Below, piece after piece: positions 1 to 8,441 of a stretch of 64,000 nucleotides of DNA; positions within the stretch are counted from its first letter, which is position 1; each line of letters starts with the position of its first letter. The stretch lies in contig NZ_WHOB01000086.1 of the NCBI RefSeq assembly GCF_013141775.1, forward strand, positions 62,001 to 126,000. The letters are read 5' to 3'. The position numbers and the translations under genes are program-made. The notes under the pieces were generated by a model. That model had not been told where the DNA came from. It ran no database searches and saw only the letters and a program-made list of their open reading frames with translations. The DNA comes from Paenibacillus phytohabitans. GTDB lineage: Bacteria; Bacillota; Bacilli; Paenibacillales; Paenibacillaceae.

Positions 1-14
1 AAGGAACGGATAAT

Positions 15-404
15 ATGATTAATCTGGATGAAGAATTGACAGCAGGGGATCAGAATTTCAGACAACGAATCCAACTGGACTCAAGTGAAATGGTTGAAGG
101 GTATGAGTTAGTGACCCGATTGCCCAGATCGGAGGCAGGGTATGAGAATGCTGGAGAGATTGTCGAGGCCTTCCTGAAGGAGTATAAGCCTTCTGGGGAT
201 GGAGGGGACAAGGTACTTGATTCCGTGCATTCCATTGATGAAATGACCTTTCCCAAGAAGCCGGCAGTTAAATTGGTTACAGAATCGTGGTCGAGCAATG
301 ACGAGGGAACTCCCATGAAGATCACCTACAGAATAACGAACAATGTGGTGAATGAAGAGGAGCTGTCTCTGGTTTTACAATTTTTCCATATAGCTGCTCC
401 TTAA
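15..404 (+). CDS. Hypothetical protein, 129 aa, family not recognised
   Basis: I do not recognise this protein. It is acidic and soluble, with no signal peptide, membrane segment or metal motif. The C-terminal half alternates hydrophobic and polar residues as beta strands would. An AAGGA-like ribosome site at 1-5 lies nine bases before the ATG, so a complete gene is plausible. There is no in-frame stop between the window edge and the ATG, however, so a longer protein entering from the left cannot be excluded. A hairpin terminator follows about 55 bases after the stop, so it ends its transcription unit. Confidence 0.6.
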   Translation: MINLDEELTAGDQNFRQRIQLDSSEMVEGYELVTRLPRSEAGYENAGEIVEAFLKEYKPSGDGGDKVLDSVHSIDEMTFPKKPAVKLVTESWSSNDEGTPMKITYRITNNVVNEEELSLVLQFFHIAAP

Positions 405-458
405 GGATCAATAGTTATAGTGGATCTGTCGTATAAGTTTGTATTAACTAGAAGTGGA

Positions 459-495
459 ATCCCTGCTAACCCATCCGGTCGGCAGGGATTTTTTG
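459..495 (+). terminator. Intrinsic terminator after the first gene
   Basis: An 8-bp perfect stem (ATCCCTGC at 459-466 pairing with GCAGGGAT at 482-489) is followed by a T run to 495. It ends transcription of the gene at 15-404 just before the convergent SRAP remnant. Confidence 0.8.
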
Positions 496-514
496 TTATC
501 AGCCATGTTCCATT

Positions 515-1072
515 CTATCCGATGTCTTCAAGTAATTCCTTAGAGTTGTTTCGTACATTGCCTACTGCAGAAGGAACTTTATAAGCCCTCATTTTCGCTG
601 CATCATAAGGCTTCAGCAGTTTTAATAAGGACTCCACATCGTCATTGTCTCTCCCAAGCCAATCAGCTTCATCCTCCGGCCGGAGAATTACCGGCATGCG
701 GTCATGTATGTCCGCCATCAGACTGTTCGGGGTAGTGGTGATAATCGTGCAGGTGCTCACTTTCTTTCCCTCCGGATCTTCCCAGGTGTCATACAGTCCG
801 GCAAAAGAGAAAATGCTCCCATCTGTCATAAGAATACGGTAGGGCTGTTTGCTGGTGCCGTCCTTTTTCCACTCGTAAAATCCGTCTGCTGGTATAATAC
901 AACGCTTGGATTTAAGCAGCCTTTTAAAGGCGGGCTTCTCAGCGACAGTCTTTGCACGGGCATTGATCATCCTACTGCCGATCTTATCGTCTTTGGCCCA
1001 GAACGGCACCAGCCCCCAGCGCAGTTCTCCAAGACGTTTTCCCTCGTCACTGGCGATCACTGCTGGGATTGA
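515..1072 (-). pseudogene. 5'-truncated SRAP (YedK/HMCES-type) gene
   Basis: SRAP proteins shield abasic sites in single-stranded DNA by covalent attachment through Cys2. The body of the family is here: the LRWGLVPFWAKD segment, the NARAKT motif with its conserved Asn, the ADGFYEW segment with its Glu, and the HDRMP segment with its His. The N-terminal 35-40 residues, which carry the MCGRF start and the catalytic Cys, are absent. In this frame homology continues only four codons (Ser-Ile-Pro-Ala) above the GTG at 1060 before a TAA at 1073-1075; the neighbouring oxidoreductase gene ends at 1085. An ORF of 181 aa from GTG is open but would lack the nucleophile. I infer a deletion that joined the body of the gene to the end of the upstream gene. 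A sequencing error is the alternative. Confidence 0.75.
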
Positions 1073-1084
1073 TTATTCTGTATC

Positions 1085-2050
1085 TTATCCCCGCTCTCTA
1101 ACAATCACAATCTTCCCCCGGAACTTCCCGGTTTCATAATGATCATGTGCTTCGGATATTCCCTGTGCAGTAAACGGGAAAATTGCATCCACATGGACTT
1201 TAAGCTTATTCCCGCGGACCTGGTGGATGATGGAGGCCAGATCATTGCGGTTTGGCTCTATATAGGCAAACTGGGCTTCGATGCCGCGAATCTTAGGGTG
1301 AGCAGCAATCGAAGGATCTACGAGAGAAATCAGCCTGCCGTTGTCCCGCAGAATCCGGATGTTCTTCTGTTCGGTTGCTCCTATTCCTGTATTCGCATCT
1401 ATAGCTGCGTCTCTCACCATATCCAGCACGACATCTACTGTACCGGCTGCTTCTGCAAAATCAGTCGTTGTGTAGTCAATGACTTCATCTGCGCCTAGGT
1501 GCCGGACGAAATCGTGATTATACGCACGAGCTGTAGCAATGACATAGGCGCCATGTTGTTTGGCCATTTGAACGGCCAGATGGCCTACGCCGCCTGCGCC
1601 TGCATGAATCAGAATCCGCTGGCCGGATTCCAGCTTTCCATACTGGAATAAGGATTGCCAGGCCGACAGAGCAGAGGCCGGCAGGGCGGCAGCTTCCTGG
1701 AAGGGAAGCCCGGGCGGAAGGACAACGGCTGAGTTCTCTTCCAGAGCTACGAAGTCTGCGTAACCGCCGCCCAATCTGGAGAGTCCCATGACGCGGTCAC
1801 CAACCTTAAGCTGTGACACATTCCTTCCTGTTTCCCTCACTATTCCGGCTACTTCAACGCCCAGCACATGCGGGAAGCGGACCTGCATCACCTGCTTGAA
1901 TGCGCCTGAGCGGACCAGCTGGTCTGCGGAGCTTGCAGTTGTCGCATACACCTCGATAAGCACCTGGGTATCGGTAATGGCGGGGGAAGTGAGAGCCATT
2001 TGGGTGAACACTCCGGGATTTCCGTAATTTTGGATAACAATAGCATTCAT
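1085..2050 (-). CDS. NAD(P)-dependent quinone oxidoreductase, MDR superfamily
   Basis: A 321-residue medium-chain dehydrogenase/reductase of the zinc-free quinone-oxidoreductase type. The N-terminal GroES-like domain contains HVLGVEVAGIV and KVGDRVMGL. The Rossmann domain has the glycine-rich AGAGGVGHLAVQMAK segment for the dinucleotide, and no structural-zinc cysteine cluster is visible. Such enzymes reduce quinones or reactive enones at the expense of NADPH in the cytoplasm. The ATG at 2050 has a good GGAGG site. The gene diverges from a TetR regulator across a short intergenic region, the common layout for a repressor controlling a detoxifying reductase. The true substrate cannot be read from the sequence. 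Confidence 0.88.
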   Translation of the reverse strand: MNAIVIQNYGNPGVFTQMALTSPAITDTQVLIEVYATTASSADQLVRSGAFKQVMQVRFPHVLGVEVAGIVRETGRNVSQLKVGDRVMGLSRLGGGYADFVALEENSAVVLPPGLPFQEAAALPASALSAWQSLFQYGKLESGQRILIHAGAGGVGHLAVQMAKQHGAYVIATARAYNHDFVRHLGADEVIDYTTTDFAEAAGTVDVVLDMVRDAAIDANTGIGATEQKNIRILRDNGRLISLVDPSIAAHPKIRGIEAQFAYIEPNRNDLASIIHQVRGNKLKVHVDAIFPFTAQGISEAHDHYETGKFRGKIVIVRERG

Positions 2051-2230
2051 GACAGAAGCCTCCGATCTCTATGTTTGAACATCTGTTGATTTACGAATAG
2101 ACGTTCAATATAATGATCGTACCAATGCTGTGTGGCTGCATCAATTGCTGAAATTCCGGAATCCGTTCAGTACTGTACAGAATCGGGAGAAATGTTCAAT
2201 CAAGAGAACGGGGCCAAGAAGGAGCTGCTT
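2051..2230. promoter_or_regulatory. Divergent promoter region with a candidate TetR operator
   Basis: This spacer separates the oxidoreductase from its TetR gene. TTGAAC at 2075-2080 is mirrored by GTTCAA at 2103-2108. The 22-base gap is longer than in most TetR operators, so the repeats may be two half-sites or a coincidence. Confidence 0.35.
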
Positions 2231-2800
2231 ATGGACAGACGGATACGTAAATCGCGGGAAGCTATTATCGAGGCCTTTATCCTGCTGATTGCAGAGAAGA
2301 ACTTTGAACAAATCACGATAAACGAAATTGCTGAGCGGGCCGATGTAAGCCGGGGCACCGTTTATTTGCATTATACCGACAAATACGATCTGCTGGATCA
2401 GTGCATCAGAACCCATTTTGTCCAGTTGATTGACAGCTGCCTGCCATGCGGCGAGCAGGCGCTTTTTCCTACAGAGGCAGCTCTGCTCTACACGTTCCAG
2501 TACCTGGATCAGCATGCCTCCTTCTATGCCGCGGCACTGGCCAACAAAGGGGTTCCTGCGTTCAGAAACCGTCTGCAGGCCGTACTGCTGCGGGGGTTCG
2601 ACAAACAGATGGATATGAGCGGGATTAACCGGAAGATGAATAAGGGAATACTGGTGCAATTTCTGGCGGTGGCGATGACCGGTATGATTGAACAGCTGGT
2701 TACCCGGGCTACCCCGTATTCCGCAGCAGAGCTGGCAGAACAAGTGTGGGCGCTGATGGAACGCAATCAGATGGTGCCGCAGGCACAGCCTACAGTTTGA
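2231..2800 (+). CDS. TetR/AcrR-family transcriptional regulator
   Basis: The N-terminal 50 residues are a typical TetR DNA-binding domain: a basic start (MDRRIRKSRE), then the helix-turn-helix region EIAERADVSRGTVYLHY. The remaining ~135 residues form an alpha-helical ligand-binding and dimerisation domain that is not distinctive. I chose the ATG at 2231 because AAGGAG at 2219-2224 sits six bases upstream. The reading frame is open further upstream, but starts there have poor ribosome sites. Length from this start (189 aa) is normal for the family. It lies divergent to the quinone oxidoreductase and probably represses it, released by a small electrophile or quinone (inference). Confidence 0.88.
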   Translation: MDRRIRKSREAIIEAFILLIAEKNFEQITINEIAERADVSRGTVYLHYTDKYDLLDQCIRTHFVQLIDSCLPCGEQALFPTEAALLYTFQYLDQHASFYAAALANKGVPAFRNRLQAVLLRGFDKQMDMSGINRKMNKGILVQFLAVAMTGMIEQLVTRATPYSAAELAEQVWALMERNQMVPQAQPTV

Positions 2801-2878
2801 CCATGAGCGGTCAGAACTCAGGTCTTCCTTGTAAGATCTATCTGCGGGGAACGCGGCCTCTGTTCATAGAGATAGTGA

Positions 2879-2921
2879 AGAAAAGAGCCGGGGGGGCATA
2901 GGCCTCTCCGGCTCTTTTTAT
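2879..2921. terminator. Bidirectional terminator between convergent units
   Basis: AAAAGAGCCGG and CCGGCTCTTTTT form a GC-rich stem with T runs on both strands. It can end the TetR transcript on the plus strand and the long minus-strand operon that finishes with the LLM monooxygenase. Confidence 0.8.
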
Positions 2922-3015
2922 GATTGTGTAAGCTCGCTCCTACACCGGGAAGCAGGGTATAATCGCCTCAGCACTTACAGATCCGGGTCATCTTCTACCT
3001 CAATAATCTTATAGC

Positions 3016-4392
3016 TTATTCCTGCGTTAGCCGCGAGGGGTCACGGAACTCAGCGCCCGGATGGTGATCGGGCAGGCGGGAAGCGCCTTTACCGAATAGA
3101 CGCTCCCTGAAGGTACCTTCCTCATATTCCTCTTTAAAAATACCCCGGCGCTGCAATACCGGGACGACCAGCTCGATGAAGTCCTCATAGGAAGCAGGCA
3201 GAATGTAAGGCTCCAGATTGAATCCGTCGAGGTCTGTCTCTTCGATCCAGTATTGCATTTTGTCGGCTACTTCTTCGGGCGTGCCAATCACGGTCAAGCC
3301 GCGGAAGCCTTTCTGCAGGAAGTCCTCCGCTACCTCACGGACCGTCTTTTTCAACTTACTGTGCTTGGTGAACCGGTCGGTATGGGTCTGACCCATCTCG
3401 GTGTGGATATTCTCGAAATAGGAATCGGGATCGAGCTGGGTCAGGTCGATACCTGTGACATTGGCATAGCTGGACAGCGTCGCTTCTGCACTCTGATAGG
3501 AGAGGTACTCCGCATGCTTGCGCTCGGCTTCCTCCCTGGTCCGCCCGACGACGACCGACAGACCCGTGAATACTTTAACGGCCGAAGGGTCGCGGCCATA
3601 TTCGGCAGCTCTGCGGCGGATGTCGCTGATCTGATCCCGCAGCACTTCAACGGTCGGCGCTTTCAGAAAGATGCCCTCGGCATGCTTGGCAGCGAAGGCG
3701 CGGCCCCGGTTCGAGCTGCCCGCCTGGAAGATAACCGGTGTCCGCTGCGGGGAAGGCTCGGTCCCGTGATAGCCGGTAAGCTTGAAGTATTTGCCTTCAT
3801 GAACGATTTTGTGCACTTTGGCCGGGTCAGTGAATACGCGGTTCTCGCGGTCGATCAGCACGGCATCATCCTCCCAGCTGCCCTCGAACAGCTTGTAGCT
3901 TAGGTTCATATATTCATCCGCCATATCATAACGCTCGTCATGGGGCAGGAACAGATCCTCGCGTCCGAACAGATCAGCAGCAGACTTGTTGCTGGTGGTC
4001 ACGACATTCCAGCCAATCCGGCCGTTGGTAACATGGTCGAGTGAGGAGAAGCGCCGCGCATTCGAGTAGGGGGCCTCGTAGCTGGTCGAGGTCGTCATCG
4101 TGAATGCCAGATTCTTGGTAACCATGGCGAGCGCGGGAATAAGCATCATCGGGTCATTTCCGGGTAAGCCGGTTGCCTCCCGGAAGGCCATCTCCGTCCG
4201 CTGCTTCGGGTAGCCGTACGTATCGGCGAAGAACATGAAGTCGAACTTTCCTCTCTCGAGCAGTTGGGCGATATTCTTCCAGTACTCGATCTTGCTGTAA
4301 TGGACGCGCTGCTGGTCAGGATGTGCCCAGATTCCCTGGGTAAGATGGTTGACACTGTTGACCTCGAATACGCCGAGATGGATCTTTTTCAT
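3016..4392 (-). CDS. LLM-class FMN-dependent monooxygenase (NtaA/SnaA/DszA type), copy 1
   Basis: A 458-residue luciferase-like monooxygenase of the NtaA/SnaA/SoxA/DszA group, which uses reduced FMN from a separate reductase to oxidise C-S or C-N bonds. Recognisable blocks are the N-terminal strand KKIHLGVFEVN, FDFMFFADTYGYP, the ARRFSSLDHVTNGRIGWNVVT segment, VIFQAGSS, and the C-terminal end RERLFGKGASRLPDHHPG. It is the last gene of the minus-strand operon, 42 bases after the second transporter ATPase. No flavin reductase is encoded nearby, so FMNH2 must come from elsewhere. A close paralogue sits at 13357-14730 beyond the LysR gene. By analogy with the Bacillus Ytn/Yxe systems I infer oxidation of an S-substituted cysteine or similar organosulfur compound; the substrate is unproven. 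Confidence 0.88.
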   Translation of the reverse strand: MKKIHLGVFEVNSVNHLTQGIWAHPDQQRVHYSKIEYWKNIAQLLERGKFDFMFFADTYGYPKQRTEMAFREATGLPGNDPMMLIPALAMVTKNLAFTMTTSTSYEAPYSNARRFSSLDHVTNGRIGWNVVTTSNKSAADLFGREDLFLPHDERYDMADEYMNLSYKLFEGSWEDDAVLIDRENRVFTDPAKVHKIVHEGKYFKLTGYHGTEPSPQRTPVIFQAGSSNRGRAFAAKHAEGIFLKAPTVEVLRDQISDIRRRAAEYGRDPSAVKVFTGLSVVVGRTREEAERKHAEYLSYQSAEATLSSYANVTGIDLTQLDPDSYFENIHTEMGQTHTDRFTKHSKLKKTVREVAEDFLQKGFRGLTVIGTPEEVADKMQYWIEETDLDGFNLEPYILPASYEDFIELVVPVLQRRGIFKEEYEEGTFRERLFGKGASRLPDHHPGAEFRDPSRLTQE

Positions 4393-4434
4393 GTTAATTC
4401 CTGCCTTTCCGGATGATTGGGTTGGAGGATGGCT

Positions 4435-5430
4435 CTAAATCAAATGGCATGCGGCAAAATGTCCCTCGGATGCTTCCCTCTGGACCGGTGTCTCGGTGCG
4501 GCACCGGTCCATGGCGTAAGGACAGCGGGTATGGAAGGCGCATCCGGAGGGCGGGTCCAGCGGTGAAGGAAGGTCGCCCTCCAGAATGATGCGCTGGCGC
4601 CGTGCTGCCGGGTCCGGTACGGGGACAGCCGAGAGCAGGACTTGTGTGTATGGATGAAGCGGGTTCGCGAACAGGCTGTCCGTATCCGCCTCCTCAACCA
4701 GCTTGCCAAGATACATAATCCCGATGCGGTCGGAGATGTGCCGGACGACAGCAATGTCGTGGGCGATGAACAGATAAGTGAGCTTCAGCTCGGCCTGCAG
4801 CCGGCGCATCAGGTTAATGATCTGAGATTGGATAATAACATCGAGTGCGGATACGGGCTCGTCGCAGATGACGATCCGCGGATTTAGGATAAGCGCGCGG
4901 GCAAGTCCAATCCGCTGCCGCTGTCCGCCGGACAGCTCGTGGGGCAGCCGGTAATAATGCTCCATCTGCAAGCCAACAGTGTGGAGCATTTCCATCGCAT
5001 GCAGGGTCCGTTCCTTTGGCGTACCGATGCGGTGAATGGCCAGTGCCTCCTCCAGTGCCTGGCCGATAATCTGGCGGGGGTTCAGAGAGGAGAAGGGGTC
5101 CTGGAACACCATCTGCAGCTCACGGCGATAGGTCTGAAACGCTTTGCGCGGCTGCTTGAACAGATCGACCCCCTGATAGAACGCTTCTCCGTCTGTAGGC
5201 TCTGTCAATCGGAGCAGTGACTTGCCCAGTGTGCTCTTACCGCAGCCGGATTCCCCGACCAGTCCGTACGTCTCTCCTTCCCGGAGGTCAAAGGAGACAC
5301 CGTCGACAGCCTTGACAACGGACTGGCGGAAGCCTGCCTGATTGGCGGCGGAGTAATATTTCTTCAGGCCGTTGACCCGCAGAAGCGGCTCGGCTGCTAA
5401 TTCCCTGTGTTGTATCGTTGTCGTTATCAT
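4435..5430 (-). CDS. Peptide-type ABC transporter ATPase (DppF/OppF-like)
   Basis: A 331-residue cytoplasmic ATPase. It has Walker A GESGCGKST, the Q-loop segment MVFQDPFSSLNPRQ, the signature LSGGQRQRIGLARAL, Walker B IVICDEPVSALD and the H-loop LFIAHD. The C-terminal extension with HPYT and the cysteine-containing GCAFHTRCPYAMDRC segment is the oligopeptide/dipeptide ATPase C-terminal domain, which may hold an iron-sulfur cluster in relatives. It starts three bases after the stop of the permease-ATPase fusion, with GGAGG upstream. It should form the ATPase heterodimer with the ATPase half of that fusion. Confidence 0.92.
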   Translation of the reverse strand: MITTTIQHRELAAEPLLRVNGLKKYYSAANQAGFRQSVVKAVDGVSFDLREGETYGLVGESGCGKSTLGKSLLRLTEPTDGEAFYQGVDLFKQPRKAFQTYRRELQMVFQDPFSSLNPRQIIGQALEEALAIHRIGTPKERTLHAMEMLHTVGLQMEHYYRLPHELSGGQRQRIGLARALILNPRIVICDEPVSALDVIIQSQIINLMRRLQAELKLTYLFIAHDIAVVRHISDRIGIMYLGKLVEEADTDSLFANPLHPYTQVLLSAVPVPDPAARRQRIILEGDLPSPLDPPSGCAFHTRCPYAMDRCRTETPVQREASEGHFAACHLI

Positions 5431-5433
5431 CTG

Positions 5434-7395
5434 TCAGGCCTCCATTCCACTCAGCTTGCCGGCATGCCAGCATCTGACCAGGGTATCGCCGCCCGGCAGT
5501 GCGGCAAGCTCAGGCATAACAGTCCGGCACTTGTCGTCCGCATAGGTGCAGCGTGGCGCGAACCGGCAGCCCTGCGGAAGCTGATCAAGGGAGGGGACAC
5601 TTCCCGGCACGGCAGCCAGCTCTTGTGAGCGGTCTCCGTCCAGACGGGGAATCGATTGCATCAGCCCGATCGTGTAAGGATGGAGTGGCTTCTCGAACAG
5701 GGTACGGACATCGCCGCTCTCGACCACCTGGCCAAGGTACATGACGACGACCCGGCTGCATGCTTCGGCCACGACGCCGAGGTCATGGGTGATGAGCATG
5801 ACGCTCATGCCCATCCTGCGGTTAAGGTCTAAGATCAGCTCCAGAATCTGCGCTTGAATGGTTACGTCCAGTGCAGTCGTCGGCTCATCGGCAATGAGCA
5901 GCTGCGGTTCGCAGGCAAGAGCGATGGCAATCATGACGCGCTGGCGCATGCCGCCTGAGAGCTGATGGGGATATTCGCGTGCTCTCCGTTCGGGAGCAGG
6001 AATACCGGTTAGCCGCAGCAGCTCTACGGCCTTCGTCCAGGCTTCTTTTTTGCCAATGGGCCGGTGCAGCCGCAGCGTCTCGACGATCTGCTCTCCAATG
6101 GTGTGAACCGGATTCAGAGAGCTGAGCGGGTCCTGAAAGATCATAGAGATTTCATTGCCGCGGACACTGCGCATCTGTTTAGGGGTGAGCTTAAGCAGAT
6201 CAATGCCGTTGTAGCGAATCTCCCCTTCGTATTCTGCGAGCCTTTTCTCGTCGAATAGCCGCAGTACGGACTGGGCAGTGGCGCTTTTGCCGCACCCGGA
6301 TTCCCCAACGATGCCTACGACCTCTCCTTTGCCCACCTCGAACGATACCCCGTCCACTGCGGGTACCCGGCCGCGTTCCGTATGGAGCTGAGTCTTAAGC
6401 TCCCTAATCTGCAGAAGCGGCTCATCCGCCGCAGCGGAACCCGCTTGAAACGGAGCGGGACGCTGTTTCAGCGGTTGGACCAAGCGTTTGGTCAACGAAC
6501 GGCGGGCATGGGGATCGAGCAGATCCCGGATGCCGTCGCCGAACAGGTTCATCGCTAGCACGACGAGGACAAGGGCAAGGCCGGGAAAGAGGGTCATCCA
6601 TGACGAGTTGTAAATATACAGCTTGCCGTCCGACAGCAGGTTCCCGAGACTTGGCGTCGGAGCGGGAATGCCTGCACCAAGGAAGCTTAGCGCCGCCTCC
6701 ACGATAATTGCCTCGGCAAAGATGAAGGAGCCTTGAACAATAAGCGTGGACAGGGAGCCGGGCAGAATATGCTTCCAGATTATCCGGTTGTGTGACGCGC
6801 CCAAGGTATGCATGGCTTCAATATAGGTCGTCTCCTTGGCAGTCAGCACCGAGGAACGGACGATCCGGGCAATGGAAGGGACGAAGACGATGATCAGGCA
6901 GAGGATCAGATTGCCGACGCTCGGCCCTAGCGCGGCCATCATTGCTATCGCCAGCAGCACGGCCGGAAAAGCGAATAGACCATCCATCACGCGCATCAGA
7001 ATCTGATCCAGCCATTTGAAATAACCGGCGTACAGGCCAATGACGAGACCGATTGCCGACGAACCAAGCGCGACCGCGAAGCCGACTTCGGCCGACATCC
7101 GCGTTCCGTATACGACCCGCGTCAGCAGGTCGCGGCCAAAATTGTCCGTACCGAACGGATATACGGCGCTTGGAGCCTTAAGACGGTTGACGACGTCGAT
7201 AGCGTAGGGATCGCGGCTTGCGATCCAGGGCGCGAACAGCGAAACGGCAGCGACCAGTGCAATGAGCACACTGCCGGTAACAGCGGCCTTGTTGACCAAG
7301 AATCTCCGCACGAACAGTTTGCGGTTCTCCCGCTTCAGGCGGAGCCTGCGGGCAGCCAATTCATCCGCCTTTATCTCCAATAGGGGCATTAGCAA
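5434..7395 (-). CDS. Fused ABC permease and ATPase (DppC-DppD fusion)
   Basis: A 653-residue fusion. Residues 1-310 are a DppC/OppC-type permease: a cytoplasmic N-terminus, a first membrane segment near 35-55, the PFGTDNFGRDLLTRV motif, further membrane segments, and the coupling-helix region EAMHTLGASHNRIIWKHILP. After a ~25-residue linker, residues ~335-650 are a DppD/OppD ATPase with GESGCGKSATAQS, LSGGMRQRVMIAIALA, LLIADEPTTALDVT and the HPYTIGLM C-terminal domain. Single-chain permease-ATPase proteins of this kind are known in peptide/nickel ABC systems. The start is TTG at 7395 (five bases after AGGAG); an ATG two codons later is the alternative. It lies in the operon between permease DppB and ATPase DppF. 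Confidence 0.9.
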   Translation of the reverse strand: MLMPLLEIKADELAARRLRLKRENRKLFVRRFLVNKAAVTGSVLIALVAAVSLFAPWIASRDPYAIDVVNRLKAPSAVYPFGTDNFGRDLLTRVVYGTRMSAEVGFAVALGSSAIGLVIGLYAGYFKWLDQILMRVMDGLFAFPAVLLAIAMMAALGPSVGNLILCLIIVFVPSIARIVRSSVLTAKETTYIEAMHTLGASHNRIIWKHILPGSLSTLIVQGSFIFAEAIIVEAALSFLGAGIPAPTPSLGNLLSDGKLYIYNSSWMTLFPGLALVLVVLAMNLFGDGIRDLLDPHARRSLTKRLVQPLKQRPAPFQAGSAAADEPLLQIRELKTQLHTERGRVPAVDGVSFEVGKGEVVGIVGESGCGKSATAQSVLRLFDEKRLAEYEGEIRYNGIDLLKLTPKQMRSVRGNEISMIFQDPLSSLNPVHTIGEQIVETLRLHRPIGKKEAWTKAVELLRLTGIPAPERRAREYPHQLSGGMRQRVMIAIALACEPQLLIADEPTTALDVTIQAQILELILDLNRRMGMSVMLITHDLGVVAEACSRVVVMYLGQVVESGDVRTLFEKPLHPYTIGLMQSIPRLDGDRSQELAAVPGSVPSLDQLPQGCRFAPRCTYADDKCRTVMPELAALPGGDTLVRCWHAGKLSGMEA

Positions 7396-7414
7396 TAGTT
7401 CTCCTTTCCCTCCG

Positions 7415-8359
7415 TTATTTGAGTCTGACTCTCGGATCGACGATCGTGCAGAGCAGATCCACGGCGAGATTGACCATTACATAAGCGAAGGCGACGAACA
7501 GGATAACCCCTTGGATAACCGCGTAATCCCTTCGCTGTACCGAGTTGACAAGCAATTGTCCCATACCGGGGATATTAAAAATGGATTCAATGACGGCTGC
7601 TCCGGCAAGCAGAGCACCAAATGATCCGCCAATCACCGTCAGAATCGGCAGCAGCGCGTTGCGCAGGACGTGACGGTATACAATGCCCTGCTCGCTGACG
7701 CCTTTGGCAAGCGCCGTCTTGACGAAGCCTTCGTTCAGCACTTCAAGCATCGAGGAGCGGGTAACTCTTGCCAGCAAGGCGGCTTGGACAATGCCGAGCG
7801 AGAGGGCCGGGAGGATCAGATACTTCAGGTGAGTTATCAGGCCGTCAGAGAGCGGCTTGTAGCCGGACACGGGAAGCCACTTAAGCTGTACGGAAAAAAG
7901 CAGCACCGTGAACATACTGAGTACGAACCCGGGAACCGTGATCCCAAACAGCGAAAATCCTGTCAACGCCTTGTCGGCAAGCTCTCCTCTTCTGGAGGCC
8001 GCACGAACACCGAGGGGAACCGCGATGACAATGGCGATAAGCTCTGCCAGCAATGCAAGCGAGAAGGTCGGACCCAGATGCTCGGCCAGCGCTGTGCGGA
8101 CCGGCTGCCTCATGAAGAAGGAGTCACCAAGCTCGCCTTGCAGCGTATGTCCGATCCACCGCAGATATTGCGGGAGAAGAGGCAGGTTCAGACCCATTTG
8201 CTCCCGCAGTGCCTCAATCGTTTCCGGGCTGGCGCCATCGCCAAGCATGACGGCAGCCGGATCACCGGGAATCAGATAGATGATGAGGAAGACGATCACG
8301 GACAGGACGAAGAGTACAGGAATCATGGCCAGCAGCCGTCTTGTGATGTAAAATGCCAA
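7415..8359 (-). CDS. Peptide-type ABC transporter permease (DppB/OppB-like)
   Basis: A 314-residue permease with about six membrane segments. The start has the classic FYITRRLLAMIPVLFVLSV transmembrane opening, followed by IPGDPAAVMLG and, in the second half, the EAA-like coupling region KTALAKGVSEQGIVYRHVLR. I set the start at TTG 8359, preceded by AAGGAGG with eight bases of spacing. An ATG at 8425 would add 22 non-membrane residues and lies inside a strong intercistronic hairpin. It pairs with the permease half of the fusion protein to form the membrane channel. Confidence 0.88.
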   Translation of the reverse strand: MAFYITRRLLAMIPVLFVLSVIVFLIIYLIPGDPAAVMLGDGASPETIEALREQMGLNLPLLPQYLRWIGHTLQGELGDSFFMRQPVRTALAEHLGPTFSLALLAELIAIVIAVPLGVRAASRRGELADKALTGFSLFGITVPGFVLSMFTVLLFSVQLKWLPVSGYKPLSDGLITHLKYLILPALSLGIVQAALLARVTRSSMLEVLNEGFVKTALAKGVSEQGIVYRHVLRNALLPILTVIGGSFGALLAGAAVIESIFNIPGMGQLLVNSVQRRDYAVIQGVILFVAFAYVMVNLAVDLLCTIVDPRVRLK

Positions 8360-8398
8360 GAATGGCGCCTCCTTCCAGGCGGGTATTGAAGGACAAGG

Positions 8399-8430
8399 GC
8401 CGCATGCAATCCCTGGGGGATTCATGCGGC
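8399..8430 (-). other. Stem-loop between binding-protein and permease genes
   Basis: GCCGCATG pairs with CATGCGGC, and after one bulged base a second 6-bp stem closes a 3-base loop. No T run follows, so it is more likely an mRNA-stabilising or attenuating element that keeps the binding protein in excess over the membrane parts. Confidence 0.6.
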
Positions 8431-8441
8431 TCCTGTTTGCT

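Noticed and set aside
3253..3903. 216-codon plus-strand frame inside the LLM monooxygenase
   Set aside because: Antisense shadow of a clear monooxygenase gene.
7670..8389. 239-codon plus-strand frame over the DppB permease gene
   Set aside because: Antisense shadow; hydrophilic, repetitive Arg/Gln/Glu-rich translation with no family features.
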